Assembly: GCA_036898135.1 (NCBI GenBank)
Contig: CM072513.1
Coordinates: 72,490,938-72,554,937, forward strand
Reading direction: 5' to 3'
From: Oncomelania hupensis
Lineage: Eukaryota; Mollusca; Gastropoda; Littorinimorpha; Pomatiopsidae
DNA length: 64,000 bases
The notes beneath the pieces were generated by a model. That model was not told the DNA's origin. It did not search any database and saw only the letters and a list, made by a program, of their open reading frames with translations. Made by a program: the position numbers and the translations under genes. This document shows, piece after piece, positions 34,669-45,938 of the stretch. The stretch's first letter is position 1, and each line of letters begins with the position of its first letter.

Positions 34669-35420
34669 GGCCTACTAGCGCCAAAACCTGATAATTACAA
34701 TTAGCATGTGATAATTACAAATATCATGGAATAATTACAATTATCAAGAGATAATTACAATTATCACTAAAATTTTACAAACATGTTCGCGTGTTTATGT
34801 TTAATTTTTAATTTTGCCTCTATCAATCCGCCTGGAAATGCGCCAAAACTGAAAATTGTAATTATCACATAATAATTAAAATTTTCACTTGATAATTAGC
34901 CTATAATTCTCACGTCATCATGCTTGATTCTGGTGAGGCGGCTTACTAGCGTCAAAACCTGCAATACTTACATGTATCAGTGATAATTGTAATTATTACG
35001 TGTTCTGTGTAATTCACTGAGATACCGGTACTTCACAGTGTTAATTACTAATTTTCAGTTTGGGCCACGCTTTACTAGGGCCAAAACCCCAGGCGTGCGG
35101 GTAACAGTGCAGCTGCTGCTGCCGCGCATGCGCATTGCGCATCAGGCCGCGCATGCGCATCGCGCATCAGGCCGCGCATGCTCATCAGTATTAAATTGAT
35201 ATGTATAATTTTCAGTGATAATTGTAATTATCGCTTGATAATTGTAATTATCTCATGATATTTGTAATTATCAGGTTTGGGCGCTAGGAAAGCGTTTCAA
35301 ATACTGATAAGTATTAATTAACACTGCGGATTACCGATATGTCTGTAAATTACACAGAACACGTGATAATTTCAATTATCTCGTGATAATGGTAACTGTC
35401 GGTTTTGGCGCTAGTAGGCC
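34669..35420. mobile_element. Foldback (long inverted repeat) element
   Basis: Perfect 20-bp inverted termini 'ggcctactagcgccaaaacc' lie at 34669-34688 and 35401-35420. Inside, near-palindromic 'gataattacaattatca' motifs recur at least ten times on both strands. Sub-blocks are repeated in inverted order: about 34669-34790 matches 35195-35293 inverted, and about 34937-35085 matches 35285-35420 inverted. A GC-rich centre (35090-35190) has tandem 25-bp units. There is no coding capacity. No clear target duplication was found. Confidence 0.78.
35121..35188. promoter_or_regulatory. Tandem 25-bp repeat with NRF1-like sites
   Basis: 2.7 units of 'gccgcgcatgcgca[t]...' are present. 'cgcgcatgcgca' at 35123-35134 and 35148-35159 fits the published NRF1 consensus YGCGCAYGCGCR exactly. 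Whether it acts as a promoter here is unknown. Confidence 0.55.
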
Positions 35421-35644
35421 TTCATACCTGTCAACGCTTTCTATACTCGCACTGTTGATTGGGAAGACGTCCTAAACTCTTATAATAGCGAAACTATTCA
35501 CTTGACTATAGGGATGGCACACCTCCAGGTCAGTGCTGCTTATGCTTTAGATGCATTACCGAAATACTAATAGATGGCTTTGGGAATGCGCTGTCTCAGT
35601 GAGGAACGCGACGGCAAAACAATTGCAGCATCGTGTGTCAAGAC

Positions 35645-36005
35645 ATAACATAGCATGCGTGCAGGCAGTGGTTGGAAATTTCAATGCTAACGATCTGGAG
35701 TGCCGAGTAGCGTGGCACTGATGCATAGTAGGCAAGAGACCGCCTACTCCTTCGGCTTAGAGTATAAACCTATTGCAAGCATTCCATTTAAAGATCCTGA
35801 CGCTCATGTCCTGGACGGGTGAGCGCCAGTTAAATAAATACACACAGCAAGCATTTAGGTCGAGTCTTCCCCCTTTCTCGGTCGCCCAGGATAGGTCTGA
35901 GGCGTTAGAGGACGCTTAAGTTGGCGTCTCTGGCGACTGGAGTTAGATCCTGTTTCAACCAGCGCCTTGTGCGCAGCTCTTGAGCTGGAAAAGCGCTAGA
36001 AAAGA
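35645..36005 (+). mobile_element. F3 tRNA-headed SINE
   Basis: It is collinear with 13500-13840: the degenerate B-box region near 35670, 'aaagatcctgacgctcatgt', the 'gttagatcctgtt' block and 'cttgagctggaaaagcgcta' at the end. Confidence 0.85.
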
Positions 36006-36194
36006 ACATATACTACATAACAACTTAAATGGTGTGACATGGAATAAAGGTGTTTGTTCAAACTTTAAAGTCAGTAGTTCTAGTTGCATAGATCTTACAT
36101 GTACGTGAATTATTTATGTAAAGGACATGTAAGATCTATGCTACGCCTATATTGTCATCGAAGTTTTTACATGTACGATTTGTTTATTTTATAG

Positions 36195-36500
36195 CTCTCT
36201 TATACAGCTCTGTTCCAGCTCAAGAGCTGCTCAAGGCGCCGGCCGATAAACAGGATCGAACGGAAGCCGACCGAGGCGCCCACTTGCAGCATTTGGACGC
36301 ATAGTCTGACGACCAGATGACTGAGCGCAATACTTGGCGACCGGGGATGGGGTAGAAAGGACTTAGTGCGTGCTAGCTGAATTTGGGCAGCCGGCACTCA
36401 CCCGTTTAGGACATGAGCGTCAGGATCTGTAAAGTTTGTTACGATGGAATGCGTGAGCGCACTGACTAGACCTCGGTTTATACTCTCATCCGAGGATCTA
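36195..36500 (-). mobile_element. F3 SINE, minus strand
   Basis: This is an inverted copy from 'ccagctcaagagctgctcaa' to the 'cggtttatactctcatccga' segment. With 35645-36005 it forms a tail-to-tail pair separated by about 190 bp. Confidence 0.85.
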
Positions 36501-37432
36501 GGTGTGTAGGCTAATTGGGGTGTGATTTGTGACGCCGCAATGGATAATTAGTCATCCCTAGCCTTTCACAAATTCGTCACTAGAATAGGACGCAACCAGC
36601 AGCCCTTGTGTCATGCTGCATTCCTGCTTGCATTCGGCATTCCACTCACAAATTTGATGACTTTTTATTTACAGTAAAGTAACATCTAAGTCCCTTACAT
36701 CGAGCGAGATTACTTGCTCCGTGTGTTCCGCGATCTCTTTCATTTATTCCTATTGAAATGCGGCCCTCCATTCTCGAGCCCCATAATTTGATAACTTACT
36801 CTAGCTTCTATGCTAGCTAGCCTTAAAGACCCGCCCTCCCCCATCATTCTGGCAACCAACCACACCCAACTCTCAGCCACTAACCAAGCAGCCACTCCCT
36901 CTTCTCGCTGCCCCTTTCTACCAATCAGGCGTTTGTTTGCGAAGGGTGGAATGTTGGGAAGATTCAAGCCTAACGGTACTTTTTTTTTTCAAATGGGAGA
37001 TTCCTTTTTGTTATATGGAAAATGCCTTTTTCTTATTATAATCAAAGATGACGAGTTCTTATCTGAAAGATTAATTGTTTCTTATATGAAAGATGACTTA
37101 TTCTTATGTAGAAAATGGTTTCTTGTTCTAATATTGCGCGATTACCAACATTAATGACTGCTCAAGGCGCTAGCCAATGAAATCTAGCATGCATAAAACG
37201 CTTGCACAAATCATTCCAGATTGTTCCTTTAGTTACATTGTGAACTCCGAGAGATGGATAACCATTGATTTGAAGTGAAGATCTCTGGAGTCCGACAAGC
37301 CGGGTGTTTGCCCTCAAAGGCGGCCAATATTCCACCAGGAATAAAATATGTGATTTCAAACCTTACTTAGTCCTTATAAGTCTCATATTTAATAGTGACA
37401 GTCTCAAATCTACACGAAGCGAAGCGCCGCTT

Positions 37433-37436
<4 letters not shown>
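36501..37436. other. Unassigned intergenic DNA
   Basis: A short F3 remnant 'ctgctcaaggcgctag' lies at about 37157. The two opposed ORFs at 36740-37154 have no recognisable similarity. Confidence 0.45.
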
Positions 37437-37523
<87 letters not shown>

Positions 37524-37537
37524 ACACACACACACAC
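37437..37537. repeat. (TC)n(CA)n microsatellite
   Basis: This is a long TC run followed by a short CA run; the ORF 37304-37561 is built on it. Confidence 0.96.
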
Positions 37538-37879
37538 CTAAAGCTGATGGTAGTCACTTGACGCTGTAAATGTGAAATAACCCCTTTCTCCCTAAAGTCA
37601 AATTACCGTCTGCTGTGTACACCTTCCCGTCCTTTGATCCTTGTGGCTCAGTTTTCTCCTGCGATGCTTATCTCAACTTCACTACTCACTTAGGGTATCA
37701 CAGGACTTTCGGAGCCAGTCAGGGATGGGATGAAGAAGGGCGATTGTGTGAGAGGGTAGTGAGATTGCAGCGGTAGATGAATCGGGAATAGGATGGAGCA
37801 AGGGCAAAGACATAATTATTATGTTGTATCAACGATTAGCCTTTCCGAACATTGGATGATCATATTGCCCTGGGGATAC

Positions 37880-38450
37880 CAGAGGATCTTTTAGTATAAA
37901 TAGTTCCCCACTTTCTGGAAACTTAGTGCTTCAAATTTCATATTTTCTATCATTCCTTGTATTTTTTCCCTTAGCTTTTCTTTTCTGTTGTCTACAATAT
38001 TAACCTTTTCAATGTGTCAGCCACCTACCTTTTTTCTTGAAAACTCTCCCAAAACTCCTCATTTGTGTATAGGGTCTGTTGGGTCAGGTTGGGGATATTG
38101 GACGCTTCCTGCCAAATGGTCACTAGGGCTTTCTATGGTAATATTATTTAGCAATGTAGGCATTTTATATGTCGGTATTGTGTTAATATTTTATAATGAT
38201 GTCTATATTCTATTTTGTTTTTGTAAAAGGGGGTTCCATAAATTAGAGTAGAGCCTCAGCGTCTTCCTGCGTGGGATACTTTTATTATAAAGTGACCGGC
38301 TGGTGGAGTGCCTTCAATGTTACCATTATGGTCGTTTCGGCAGATCTTTTATACGGATCTTCTTATACGAGTCCTCTTTCAACCACGTTGTGATCCTGAT
38401 TCGACTCTTTGCAGTCCGCTGGACCCTATAAACAATGACTAACTAAGTAA
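37880..38450 (+). mobile_element. F1 element, diverged
   Basis: It is collinear with other F1 copies ('tagtataaatagttcccc', 'ttttttcttgaaaactct', 'ggcattttatatgt', 'cagtccgctggaccctataa') but has more mismatches, so it is older. The tail is 'aatgactaactaagtaaatg'. Confidence 0.87.
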
Positions 38451-40135
38451 ATGTTTAAAAAAAAAAAAGGAGAACTATACCTCGGTGTTCCAAAGGAAGA
38501 TTTGCAGTCAAAGTTGGCAGAATCAGACTGCTTATATTTTTCCTTCATACTGGAACGAAGATTTAGAGCCATTTCGCTCTGGATGAAGATTTTCTACATC
38601 TACTTTTGCGCAGTTCATATTTGATGTTAGACTGGAGCCATACACCACTACCGCGTGAACCAGCGTGTGGCTGATGACCTTCAAAGGTCTAAACAGCTGT
38701 CACAAACTTTGCTCTCAACCAACAGTGATCCCTCCTCCTAAATAGAGCGAATGGAAGTAAGTATTCCAGAAAGACAGTCACATTACCTTCAAAGTATAAG
38801 TATAATGTCGACTTGGATGGGAAATCCTTGTCTTTGAAGAGAGAAAAAAAAAGGAGAAAAAGAGAAGACATACACAAGAAAAGGAAGAGAAGAGAGAGAA
38901 GGAGAAAGAGAGAGAGAGAGAGAGAGATTGGTGGATGGGTCTGCCTTTGTGGGTTGGTGTGGTGAAGAGACAGACAGAATGAACGCCTTTTAGTGAGAAA
39001 TTCAGAAACTCAGCATTGTTGCTTCCCTACTCACTACTGAAGCATCAATTCACGGGGAACTAAAACCCGTTACGCCTCAGTGAGCATATACAGCGTGCAC
39101 GTGCAGACTACACACACAGCGATTCACGGCTAGTGCTTACTTCAAAAGATGCGGCGACTCCGGTTTCCTACTCAAAAGCCGTGCGAAACATTATAGCGGA
39201 CATTGTCATTGTCAATTAGCATACATCATATAGCCATACCTCTTACCATATACAGCCCGTGTCTGAGCCTGCTGAAGCACACTATCGTACATATACGACG
39301 TATGAATGAATACATCAGCAAGGTCAGACACTCAGTGTGAGGTGACACCTAACCAGAACTCTTCAGGGATTAGCACAGCCTCACAATGGTCGGCTCTTCT
39401 GGTTTGCTTGACCCACGTGCGAGGGCTCTAATTGGTCCATGCCGCAAAGAGAACATAGCAGTCTGGTATCAGCTTGTTTGTTCATTAAAATAGGAATTTT
39501 GTTGTCACTTTTGTCCGCTGGAAATTGTTCACCGTCAAGAGACGTAGGCCTATTAGGCGCTGGCCAGATACGGGAACTAACTCCAAAGAATATGGGTATA
39601 CAAAGAAGAATCATCCGAATCTTTCCCTTTATTAAAAGTGAAGACGTTTTAAGAGCAGCGCCGTCAAGCGGCTGCGTTGCGGAGCAGGTCAAGGGAGGTA
39701 AACAGACCACATAGCAACATGTAAATACAGACGATATTGCTCGACTGTATCGGCGTGTTTCTGATGAATCCCGAACATATTTGTCAACAAAATTACTGTG
39801 TAATGTGTAGGGAAATGACTCCCTGAAATAATGCTGGTATTTTTGCGCATTTGTTTTTCGTCAACATTGTGATATAGAGCTTACAATTTACATGAAAATG
39901 GTGAATGAAAACAGTTCGAATTCTATTTATTTATTTATTTATTTTTAATTCATACAAACTTTTTATGATACTCAAGTTTGTGCTGTTGGTGACTGAATCA
40001 TAAAACAAAACTATTGCAGCATGCCAGAGTGCTAAATTGTTTTCATAAAAAAAGGAACCCACAATCAATAAAAGCATGAACACAGTTATGTATGTATAGT
40101 CAAACCGTACAGTTGAGCCTTGAGTCTGTCAAAGA

Positions 40136-40136
<1 letters not shown>
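38451..40136. other. Intergenic DNA
   Basis: A purine-rich tract lies at 38838-38930. Opposed ORFs at 39381-39714 (109 and 91 codons) overlap; neither is recognisable, and at most one could be real. Confidence 0.45.
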
Positions 40137-40184
<48 letters not shown>

Positions 40185-40185
40185 G

Positions 40186-40236
<51 letters not shown>
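40137..40236. repeat. (CTA)n microsatellite
   Basis: About 33 units. Poly-Leu and poly-Ser frames on the two strands are artefacts. Confidence 0.97.
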
Positions 40237-40369
40237 ATACCGGATGCTAATGCGCGCTCTTCTTCGAATGATTTCGAATTCAATGCGCGGCGAACACGCT
40301 GACGTGCAACAAACATTATTACAGACACACATTGACACAACAAGGACAACAGTATACAAGAAATACACG

Positions 40370-40450
40370 TGGTGTAAAGGCAGGGAGATGGCTATTAGGA
40401 AATGGAAAGGAAAATAGTTTTGTATTTTAAAAATTAAATTGGCTGCATCT
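40370..40450 (-). mobile_element. F4 SINE fragment
   Basis: It shares 'ggtgtaaaggca' and 'gctattag.a.atggaaagg' with 17015-17060. Confidence 0.65.
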
Positions 40451-40590
40451 AAAACTATTTTGATAAGTATTACCAAGATCGATCTTTTATTTACTCTTTG
40501 GGTCTGTGGCGTGGAGCAAGCAACAACTACAAGTTGGATCAATCATTATACTTGCCAATTTAATTTTTAAGCATCAATTAATGTACTCAC

Positions 40591-40733
40591 CTTTCTTCTT
40601 CCTTTGGAAATCTAAAGTATGAAAGGTCAGGGCGCTTTAGGCTGTTGTTGGTGCAGTTTATGGCACTGCAATGATGGCGCGAGCTACTTTTCTTTTTGCA
40701 TTTTGGCTTCGAAGACCGACTGCTTTCTGCCAT
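40591..40733 (-). CDS. THAP-domain protein, first coding exon (partial)
   Basis: The exon would encode the N-terminal 47 residues of a THAP zinc-finger protein. THAP domains are C2CH DNA-binding modules of about 90 residues found in transcription regulators and P-element-type transposases. Visible marks are the first cysteine pair in 'CSAINC', the 'NNSLKRPDLSYFRFPKEEER' block with the family's FPK signature, and a basic Lys/Ser-rich leader. The ATG at 40733 sits in a good initiation context ('aaacatggc'). The open frame continues upstream to 40898, but the leader is dissimilar to THAP proteins, so I chose the internal ATG. The exon ends at a consensus donor, AAG|GTGAGT (exon end 40591), in phase 2. 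The rest of the domain (second cysteine and histidine, AVPTIF-like end) must lie in a further exon, which I could not find in this window. It could also be a stranded exon or part of a THAP-bearing transposon. Confidence 0.6.
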
Positions 40734-40781
40734 GTTTGTTTGCTGACGCAACGCAACCGCTTGGTGTCGCCGTGGTGTCGC

Positions 40782-40789
40782 TGACGTCA
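40782..40789. promoter_or_regulatory. CRE-like palindrome TGACGTCA
   Basis: This is a perfect CREB/ATF site 49 bp upstream of the THAP ATG, in a locally GC-richer stretch. The location fits a core promoter or 5' UTR; function is inference. Confidence 0.45.
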
Positions 40790-40802
40790 CTCGTTTCTTT
40801 GC

Positions 40803-40857
40803 TAACTCAAGAGGCTTGAGGCGCCCACTTGCTGCAATTAGGACGCATCGAGACTTC
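40803..40857 (-). mobile_element. F3-like fragment
   Basis: This is a small piece with 'gaggcgcccacttgctgca', matching 36270-36290. Confidence 0.55.
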
Positions 40858-40975
40858 TTCTGCTTCTGGGTTCCACGTTCTGACAAATGGCAGGTCATCT
40901 TTAAAATACACCTATAGGTCGGTCTGTCTGTCTCTCTCCCGCTCTTCTTCTTGTTCTTCTGCTTCTTCTCTCAAT

Positions 40976-41032
40976 GGTCCTGATTCGGCTCTTTGCAGTC
41001 CGCTGGACCCTGTAAACAATGAATAACTATAT
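40976..41032 (+). mobile_element. F1 3'-end fragment
   Basis: It contains only the last 55 bp of F1: 'tcctgattcggctctttgca' through 'caatgaataact'. This shows that the F1 3' end can occur alone, as expected of severe 5' truncation. Confidence 0.8.
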
Positions 41033-41264
41033 AACGTCTTCTTCTCTTTCTCTCTCCCCTCATCTAGGTTCCCCCTTCTTCTTTTCCTCTTCCTCCCGAC
41101 TGTTTTCTTTTCTCAATAACCTCTTTTGTCATTCAAGCCCTGTCAGACACATGCAACCATATTCCAATCCATAAAAAAAATCAAACAAACGACCCCCCCC
41201 CCCCCCCCAAAAAAAAAAAAACAGACAAAAGAAAATGAATGAAGAAAATGGGGAAGGTATAATA

Positions 41265-41643
41265 CAGGGTGTTCCAAAAGTCTTGGGCACATTTGAAGTC
41301 CCCATATCTCAATTACTATGAATGGTAGTAAGATAAAAGTCGTGCCATTTTAAAGCTTATAACATTAAGTTTTTTGTAAAGCTGTTGATTTTTTTTTATT
41401 TCTTTTCAGACCCATTAATGGCGTTCACTCAACCAGAAAATGCTGGGACGCGTTTGGCAAGAATTTGACTATCGGCTTGAAGTGTGTCGTGTGACCAATG
41501 GTGCTCAAACTGAACATCTTTGAACATTCCATGTACAAATTGAGATTACAAGCTTTCTGAATTTACCAGATGCGTTTTTATATCCTTAATAGTTTCGGAA
41601 ATATTCAATGTCAAAATGTGCCCAAGACTTTTGGAACATCCTG
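41265..41643 (+). mobile_element. Mariner-like deletion derivative (MITE)
   Basis: Terminal inverted repeats of about 33 bp beginning 'cagggtgttccaaaagtctt' (the right end reads 'caggatgttcc' inverted) are flanked by TA on both sides (41263-41264, 41644-41645). This is typical of Tc1/mariner elements. The interior retains only a transposase C-terminal remnant. Confidence 0.85.
41419..41523 (+). pseudogene. Mariner-like transposase, C-terminal remnant
   Basis: A 34-codon open stretch ending in TGA at 41521-41523 reads 'WRSLNQKMLGRVWQEFDYRL' and then 'EVCRVTNGAQTEHL'. This resembles the conserved C-terminal tail of Tc1/mariner-type transposases. It is preceded in frame by a stop. The DDE/D catalytic core is entirely missing, so the element is non-autonomous and would need a transposase in trans. 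Confidence 0.65.
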
Positions 41644-41705
41644 TATAGTCTCTGGTATATTCCGGGTTAAAATGGGCTTGGTCAGTATATAGCCTAGGTA
41701 TACTT

Positions 41706-41907
41706 CCGAGGAATAATACAGAATACAGAATCTTTATTGTCCCCACAAACACCTGCAAGGAAATTCTTAGTGCAGTGTCCATCTGCATATAAAATCTAAA
41801 GCAATTAAACCGTAACAACACTAAACTGAAAATAAATAATGATGATGATGATGTCTACAGTGATTAAGATCCATCAACAATAACGCTATCACACACACAC
41901 ATACACC

Positions 41908-41953
<46 letters not shown>

Positions 41954-42600
41954 CATACCTTGATTTCTTGCCCACTGTCTTTGTTGATGAAAGACTTTGG
42001 TTTAAATGAACAGTCTGCCAACCTACTGAGCAAGTCACAGCCTCTGAGCCGATCTCCGGCCTGCTTGTTGTGGGGCACTGTTGGCCAGGCGGATAGCCAT
42101 GGGGAGGAAGGAGTCACTGAATCGAGAGGTTCGGGCCCGCAGGGAGATTAGGCGCCCTGTGTTGCGCCTCGACACACACCCAGCAACAGTTTCATGCAGC
42201 GGGTGAGACACATTTGCTTGAATCTTGCTGATCTTCCTCAGCGCCACCCTGCTGTAGGTCTCTGTCAGGGGTCTAACTTCCTTCCCTGTCACTTTAGCTG
42301 CTGCTGAAGTGACTCTGTCCATCCTCTCTCTATCTGCCAGCTTGGTGGAGTTGTAGTAGCATAGTGGATAAGGAGCTTCTGCGTGAGAAGATGTGGCTGC
42401 AGAGTATTGAACGCGCTGGAAAAATCCCAGAAAAGGATGCGCGCGTTCCAGATCTATCGAGATGTTGGTACAAATGGTGCAGCAGTGTCAGGATGGCATC
42501 CCCTGTGCCACGACCCTCAGAAGGGGGCTTGAGGAAGTTTTTGCAACGAATTTCTTCGATGACTTCCTTGCGCACAGCACAATCTTGTGGATGTGAGAGG
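41706..42600 (-). pseudogene. Rex/CR1-like LINE remnant (minus strand)
   Basis: The minus frame at 42330-42575 has an RT palm-like block ('GDAILTLLHHLYQHLDRSGT', then a decayed 'FSGIFPARSIL' in place of the usual F-D-F-S-S-A-F motif). The minus frame at 42035-42322 has a LINE C-terminal block ('SHPLHETVAG', 'RTSRFSDSFLPMAIRLANS'). The region between them, including the catalytic box, is deleted. The 3' end reads 'gtggggacaataaagattct' with a short 'tctgtat' repeat tail at about 41706-41745, and a (CA)n tract lies in the 3' UTR (41890-41950). The copy is non-functional. Confidence 0.75.
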
Positions 42601-42639
42601 TGTGTTTCAGAAACTGTAGCAGGTTGGTCTCACTGCTAG

Positions 42640-43395
42640 GCTTTCAAAGATTGCTGCAAGGTTTCGAAGTTTGGAGTTTCTTGGTCATGTTGTGGATAAA
42701 GGCATGTTGCGTCTGGAGAGCGCGAAGATTCAGAAGATTTTGGCTATTCGTACACCTCACACCAAGAAACAGACACGGGCGTGCTTTGTTGGGATTGTTA
42801 GGGTTTTACAGGTGTTACATCCCAAACTTTTCAGGACTCGTCGCTCCTATTTCGGACTTGACGAAGGACTCCAAAACGAGAACAGTGGTGTGTCTGCAGT
42901 TTGTGAGGAGGCGTTGTCATCAGCGAGACGCTTGTTTTCAACAACACAAGTTTTGCAATTACCAAGGTTGATTGAGCCATTTGTACTCCGTACAGATGCC
43001 AATTCCTATGGAATTGGTGCTGTCTAGTTGCAGGAGATGGAAGGTGTTTTTCATCCAGTCAGTTTTGCCAGTCGGAAATTACTTCCTAGGGACGTTCGAT
43101 AACAGCACGATTGAGGGTGAATGTTTGGCAATTGTGTAGGCTGTGACGAAGTTTTCACGATTCCTTTGGGGGAGAGAAGGGGGGGGGGGTCCTTTCACAT
43201 TGCAAACAGATCGCAGACCGCTCGCATACATGCAAAACGTGCAGGTTAAAAAATACACGCATCATGTGAAGCCTGAAGGGCACTGTCCTTGCAAGACTAC
43301 TACTTCAACATTTAACCACTCCCGAGCTCTCGCAACATTTTCGCAGATCTGTTGTCGCGTGCTGATGTGGATCAGTTCGTGCCATGAATTCCTTG
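42640..43395 (+). pseudogene. Ty3/Gypsy pol fragment (RT end to RNase H), decayed
   Basis: The translated pieces are 'FLGHVVDKGMLRLESAKIQK' (the end of the RT, near 42672), a thumb-connection block with 'GFYRCYIPNFSGLVAPISDL' in a second frame (near 42800-42860), the RNase H start 'FVLRTDANSYGIGAV' (near 42980-43024), then 'HPVSFASRKL' and 'FTLQTDRRPLAYMQN', and finally an 'FADLLSRADV'-like end near 43340-43370. There are at least four frame breaks and stops. Neither LTRs nor integrase was found. It is unrelated in sequence to the young element at 51371. Confidence 0.8.
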
Positions 43396-45123
43396 ATGTT
43401 GGAAATCTGCTTTGAAAAAGACACCTCGGTCGGTATTTAAAAAAAAAAAAATTAAATCAGGTGGGTATAATATAAGGAGGGAGAAAAAAGTGATTATGTG
43501 TGTTGTGGGCCTGTGGATGAGTTTTGCTCTGGTTTGATCAATAAGTGGTCATGAAAATTTATAAGCCAATGAGAAGTGAGTACAGATGGGTACTCTTGGA
43601 AAATTAATATTGAAATGTCACTGTAATGTTGTCTGTGTTTTGAGCCAGACTTGTGTGTACAGAAGGGTGACTATTGGACTATTGTTTATCAATAGACTAC
43701 TGAGTGTTTTATTAGACTGTGAACTCCTGCTGGTGTAAAGTTTTGACTACGTGAGAGGACGTTTGGATTGTACTTATTGTTTTGAAGCTGCATTGGATGC
43801 AGGTAAATATGAAAATGATATTGTTTTAGTATGGAGCTATAGAAGCTTCATCGCTTATGAGGCACTACTGAGTTGTACTACAGGTACCTGACGTCTACAA
43901 GTGAAGTGTGGGCGGATTATTATTATCATTATTGACCAACAATACTAGCGAACTTCGAAGAGTTCAGATTGAACAATCTACAGAATGTTTTGAAAACGAG
44001 TGAAACCTAGTCTTCATTCGTGGTGAGGAATAGAACTGTGACTTGGGAAAGTGACTACAGAACGAGTTAGAGAGGGAATATCCACACTCATTAGTTCGTT
44101 TGATTTGGTGTTTAAAAGACGTGTCTATTTTTTGCATATGCACATGCACTTTACAGGAAATGGAGTCAGACATTAAAACATGCACTAATAGCACCTGAAA
44201 TCCCAGCCGTGTCAGAGGAGGAGGGAAGTGGCGGTATAATCTGGCCTAGTATATCGGTTCTGGGAAAGACATACGCAGAACAGGAATTAACATGGTTAAG
44301 AATGAGTCTGTCGTTTTTATTATTTTTTTAATCAATGACCTATTATATTTATGAACATCACCTATAGTAAGCATATCACAACACATTCGAACCCTTTTCA
44401 CTGACGTTATTATGATACTATGCTGGGAGGCCTATTGTTTGGATAGCTGCAGTTGATGAAGTGGAAGCAGTCCTTCGAGCTGTAGGTGTGGTATATAAAT
44501 CCAGTTGGTCAGCAACTAGTTCTGTGATAGCTTTCGTCTCTTCTGATGTGTAAAATCGATAACACGTTATGGGCTGAAAGGCATATTATTTTATTATTTC
44601 ACGAGACAATTGAACATGTAAGCGGTTCATTATGATCGGTATAGTGTCTAGTTTAAATGTCTTCGATGTATGTTTAATGATGTTGATTTAATTGTATAAG
44701 GTTTATACTCACAGTACCTAACTTTGTCATTCTTTTTACTTTTTTTTAGTCTTTCAGTGCTCTTGTACCTTATTTAATACCTCGGCGTTTCTGTCTTTAT
44801 TAATTATTAAGCTTTTTAATCATGGGAAAACGCCCAGTTATATTTAGGGTTTGGTTATTGAGAACCTTCCTATTGTGTCGCTAACGGTATTTTAATTATA
44901 AAGCCTTTTAGCTCTAAACAAAACTGGTCCCGTTATAAGTGGGGATGGCCACCAGCCTCTAATCGGCATCACCTCTCTGGGCCGCGGTCAAAGGCGGTGA
45001 TACCTGAGACGATGGCTGGACCACTGCTGACCACTATTGCTCAGTACTAGCCACACTATTAAAGTTAATGACTCTGTAGGACACACCCATAATCGCCCAA
45101 CGGGGTAGCGAAGTGGCGCAGCT
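43396..45123. other. Unassigned intergenic DNA
   Basis: This is AT-rich DNA. I see no coding region or repeat related to others in the window. Confidence 0.5.
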
Positions 45124-45196
45124 GGTAAAGGGTCTGCCCTGGTTCTGGGAAAGGGTTTGCCCTGGTTCTGGTAAAGAGTTTGCCATGGTATGCTGT
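45124..45196 (+). repeat. Short triplication with tRNA-like A box
   Basis: 'gtggcgcagctggtaaaggg' at 45113-45132 resembles a tRNA A box. The 28-bp segment with 'tgccctggttctgg.aaag' then recurs about three times. It may be a SINE head expanded by replication slippage. Confidence 0.5.
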
Positions 45197-45355
45197 ACAA
45201 GCGACTGTGGGGTTGTTTACGATGGGTGGGGACGGGATGGTTCTCTCATTGTGTCAGTTTTTTAAAATTATTCTTTATACTTTGTTTTGCGTCCTTCCGT
45301 GTCGCCTCAGTGGTACTTGAAGAACCTGGCTTTTTTCTTTTTTTTCTTCTTTTTG

Positions 45356-45938
45356 TACCCCCGTTGGGGTGCCGGGGGTTTCAGTATAAATAGTATCCCC
45401 ACTCTCTGGAAATTTAGTGCTTTAAATTCCCACTGTCGCTGTCTTTCTCATTTGCTCTTTCTCATTCCTGCTCTGTTCTATCAATCTGCTATACTATCGT
45501 CTTCTTCGCTAGACCAGTCTCCTAACTTTTTTCTTGAAAACTCTTCCGGGACAAGACTCCTTATTTGTGTATGAGGTCTGTTGGGTCAGCTTGGGAATAT
45601 TGGACGCTTTCTGCCAGGTGGTCACTAGGGCTTCCTATGATGTTAGTATTTAGCTATGTAGGCATTTTATATGTCATGTGTTTTGTTGATAATTTATAAT
45701 GATGTTTGTATTCTATTTTGTTTTTGTAAACGGGGGTTCGATAAGTTGGGGTGAAGCCTCAGCCGTCCCCTGCGTGGGATGTCTTTATTGTAAAGTGACT
45801 GGCTGGTGGAGAGCTTTCGGTTTTACCACTAGGGTTGTTTCAGCAGATCTTTTATGCGGATCAGGAGTTGTCCGGTCCTGATTTGGCTCGGAAGAGTCCG
45901 CTGGACCTAAAGCAATAATAATGTAATATAATGTAATG
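45356..45938 (+). mobile_element. F1 element, short form
   Basis: This is flanked by a perfect 10-bp target duplication 'cttctttttg' (45346-45355 and 45939-45948). The tail is of the (TGTAA)n type. Sequence is very close to the copies at 26326 and 27354, suggesting recent activity of this subfamily. Confidence 0.92.

Noticed and set aside
37304..37561. 85-codon ORF
   Set aside because: Half of it is (TC)n translated as Leu/Ser.
40086..40349. Poly-Ser / poly-Leu ORFs
   Set aside because: Produced by the CTA repeat.
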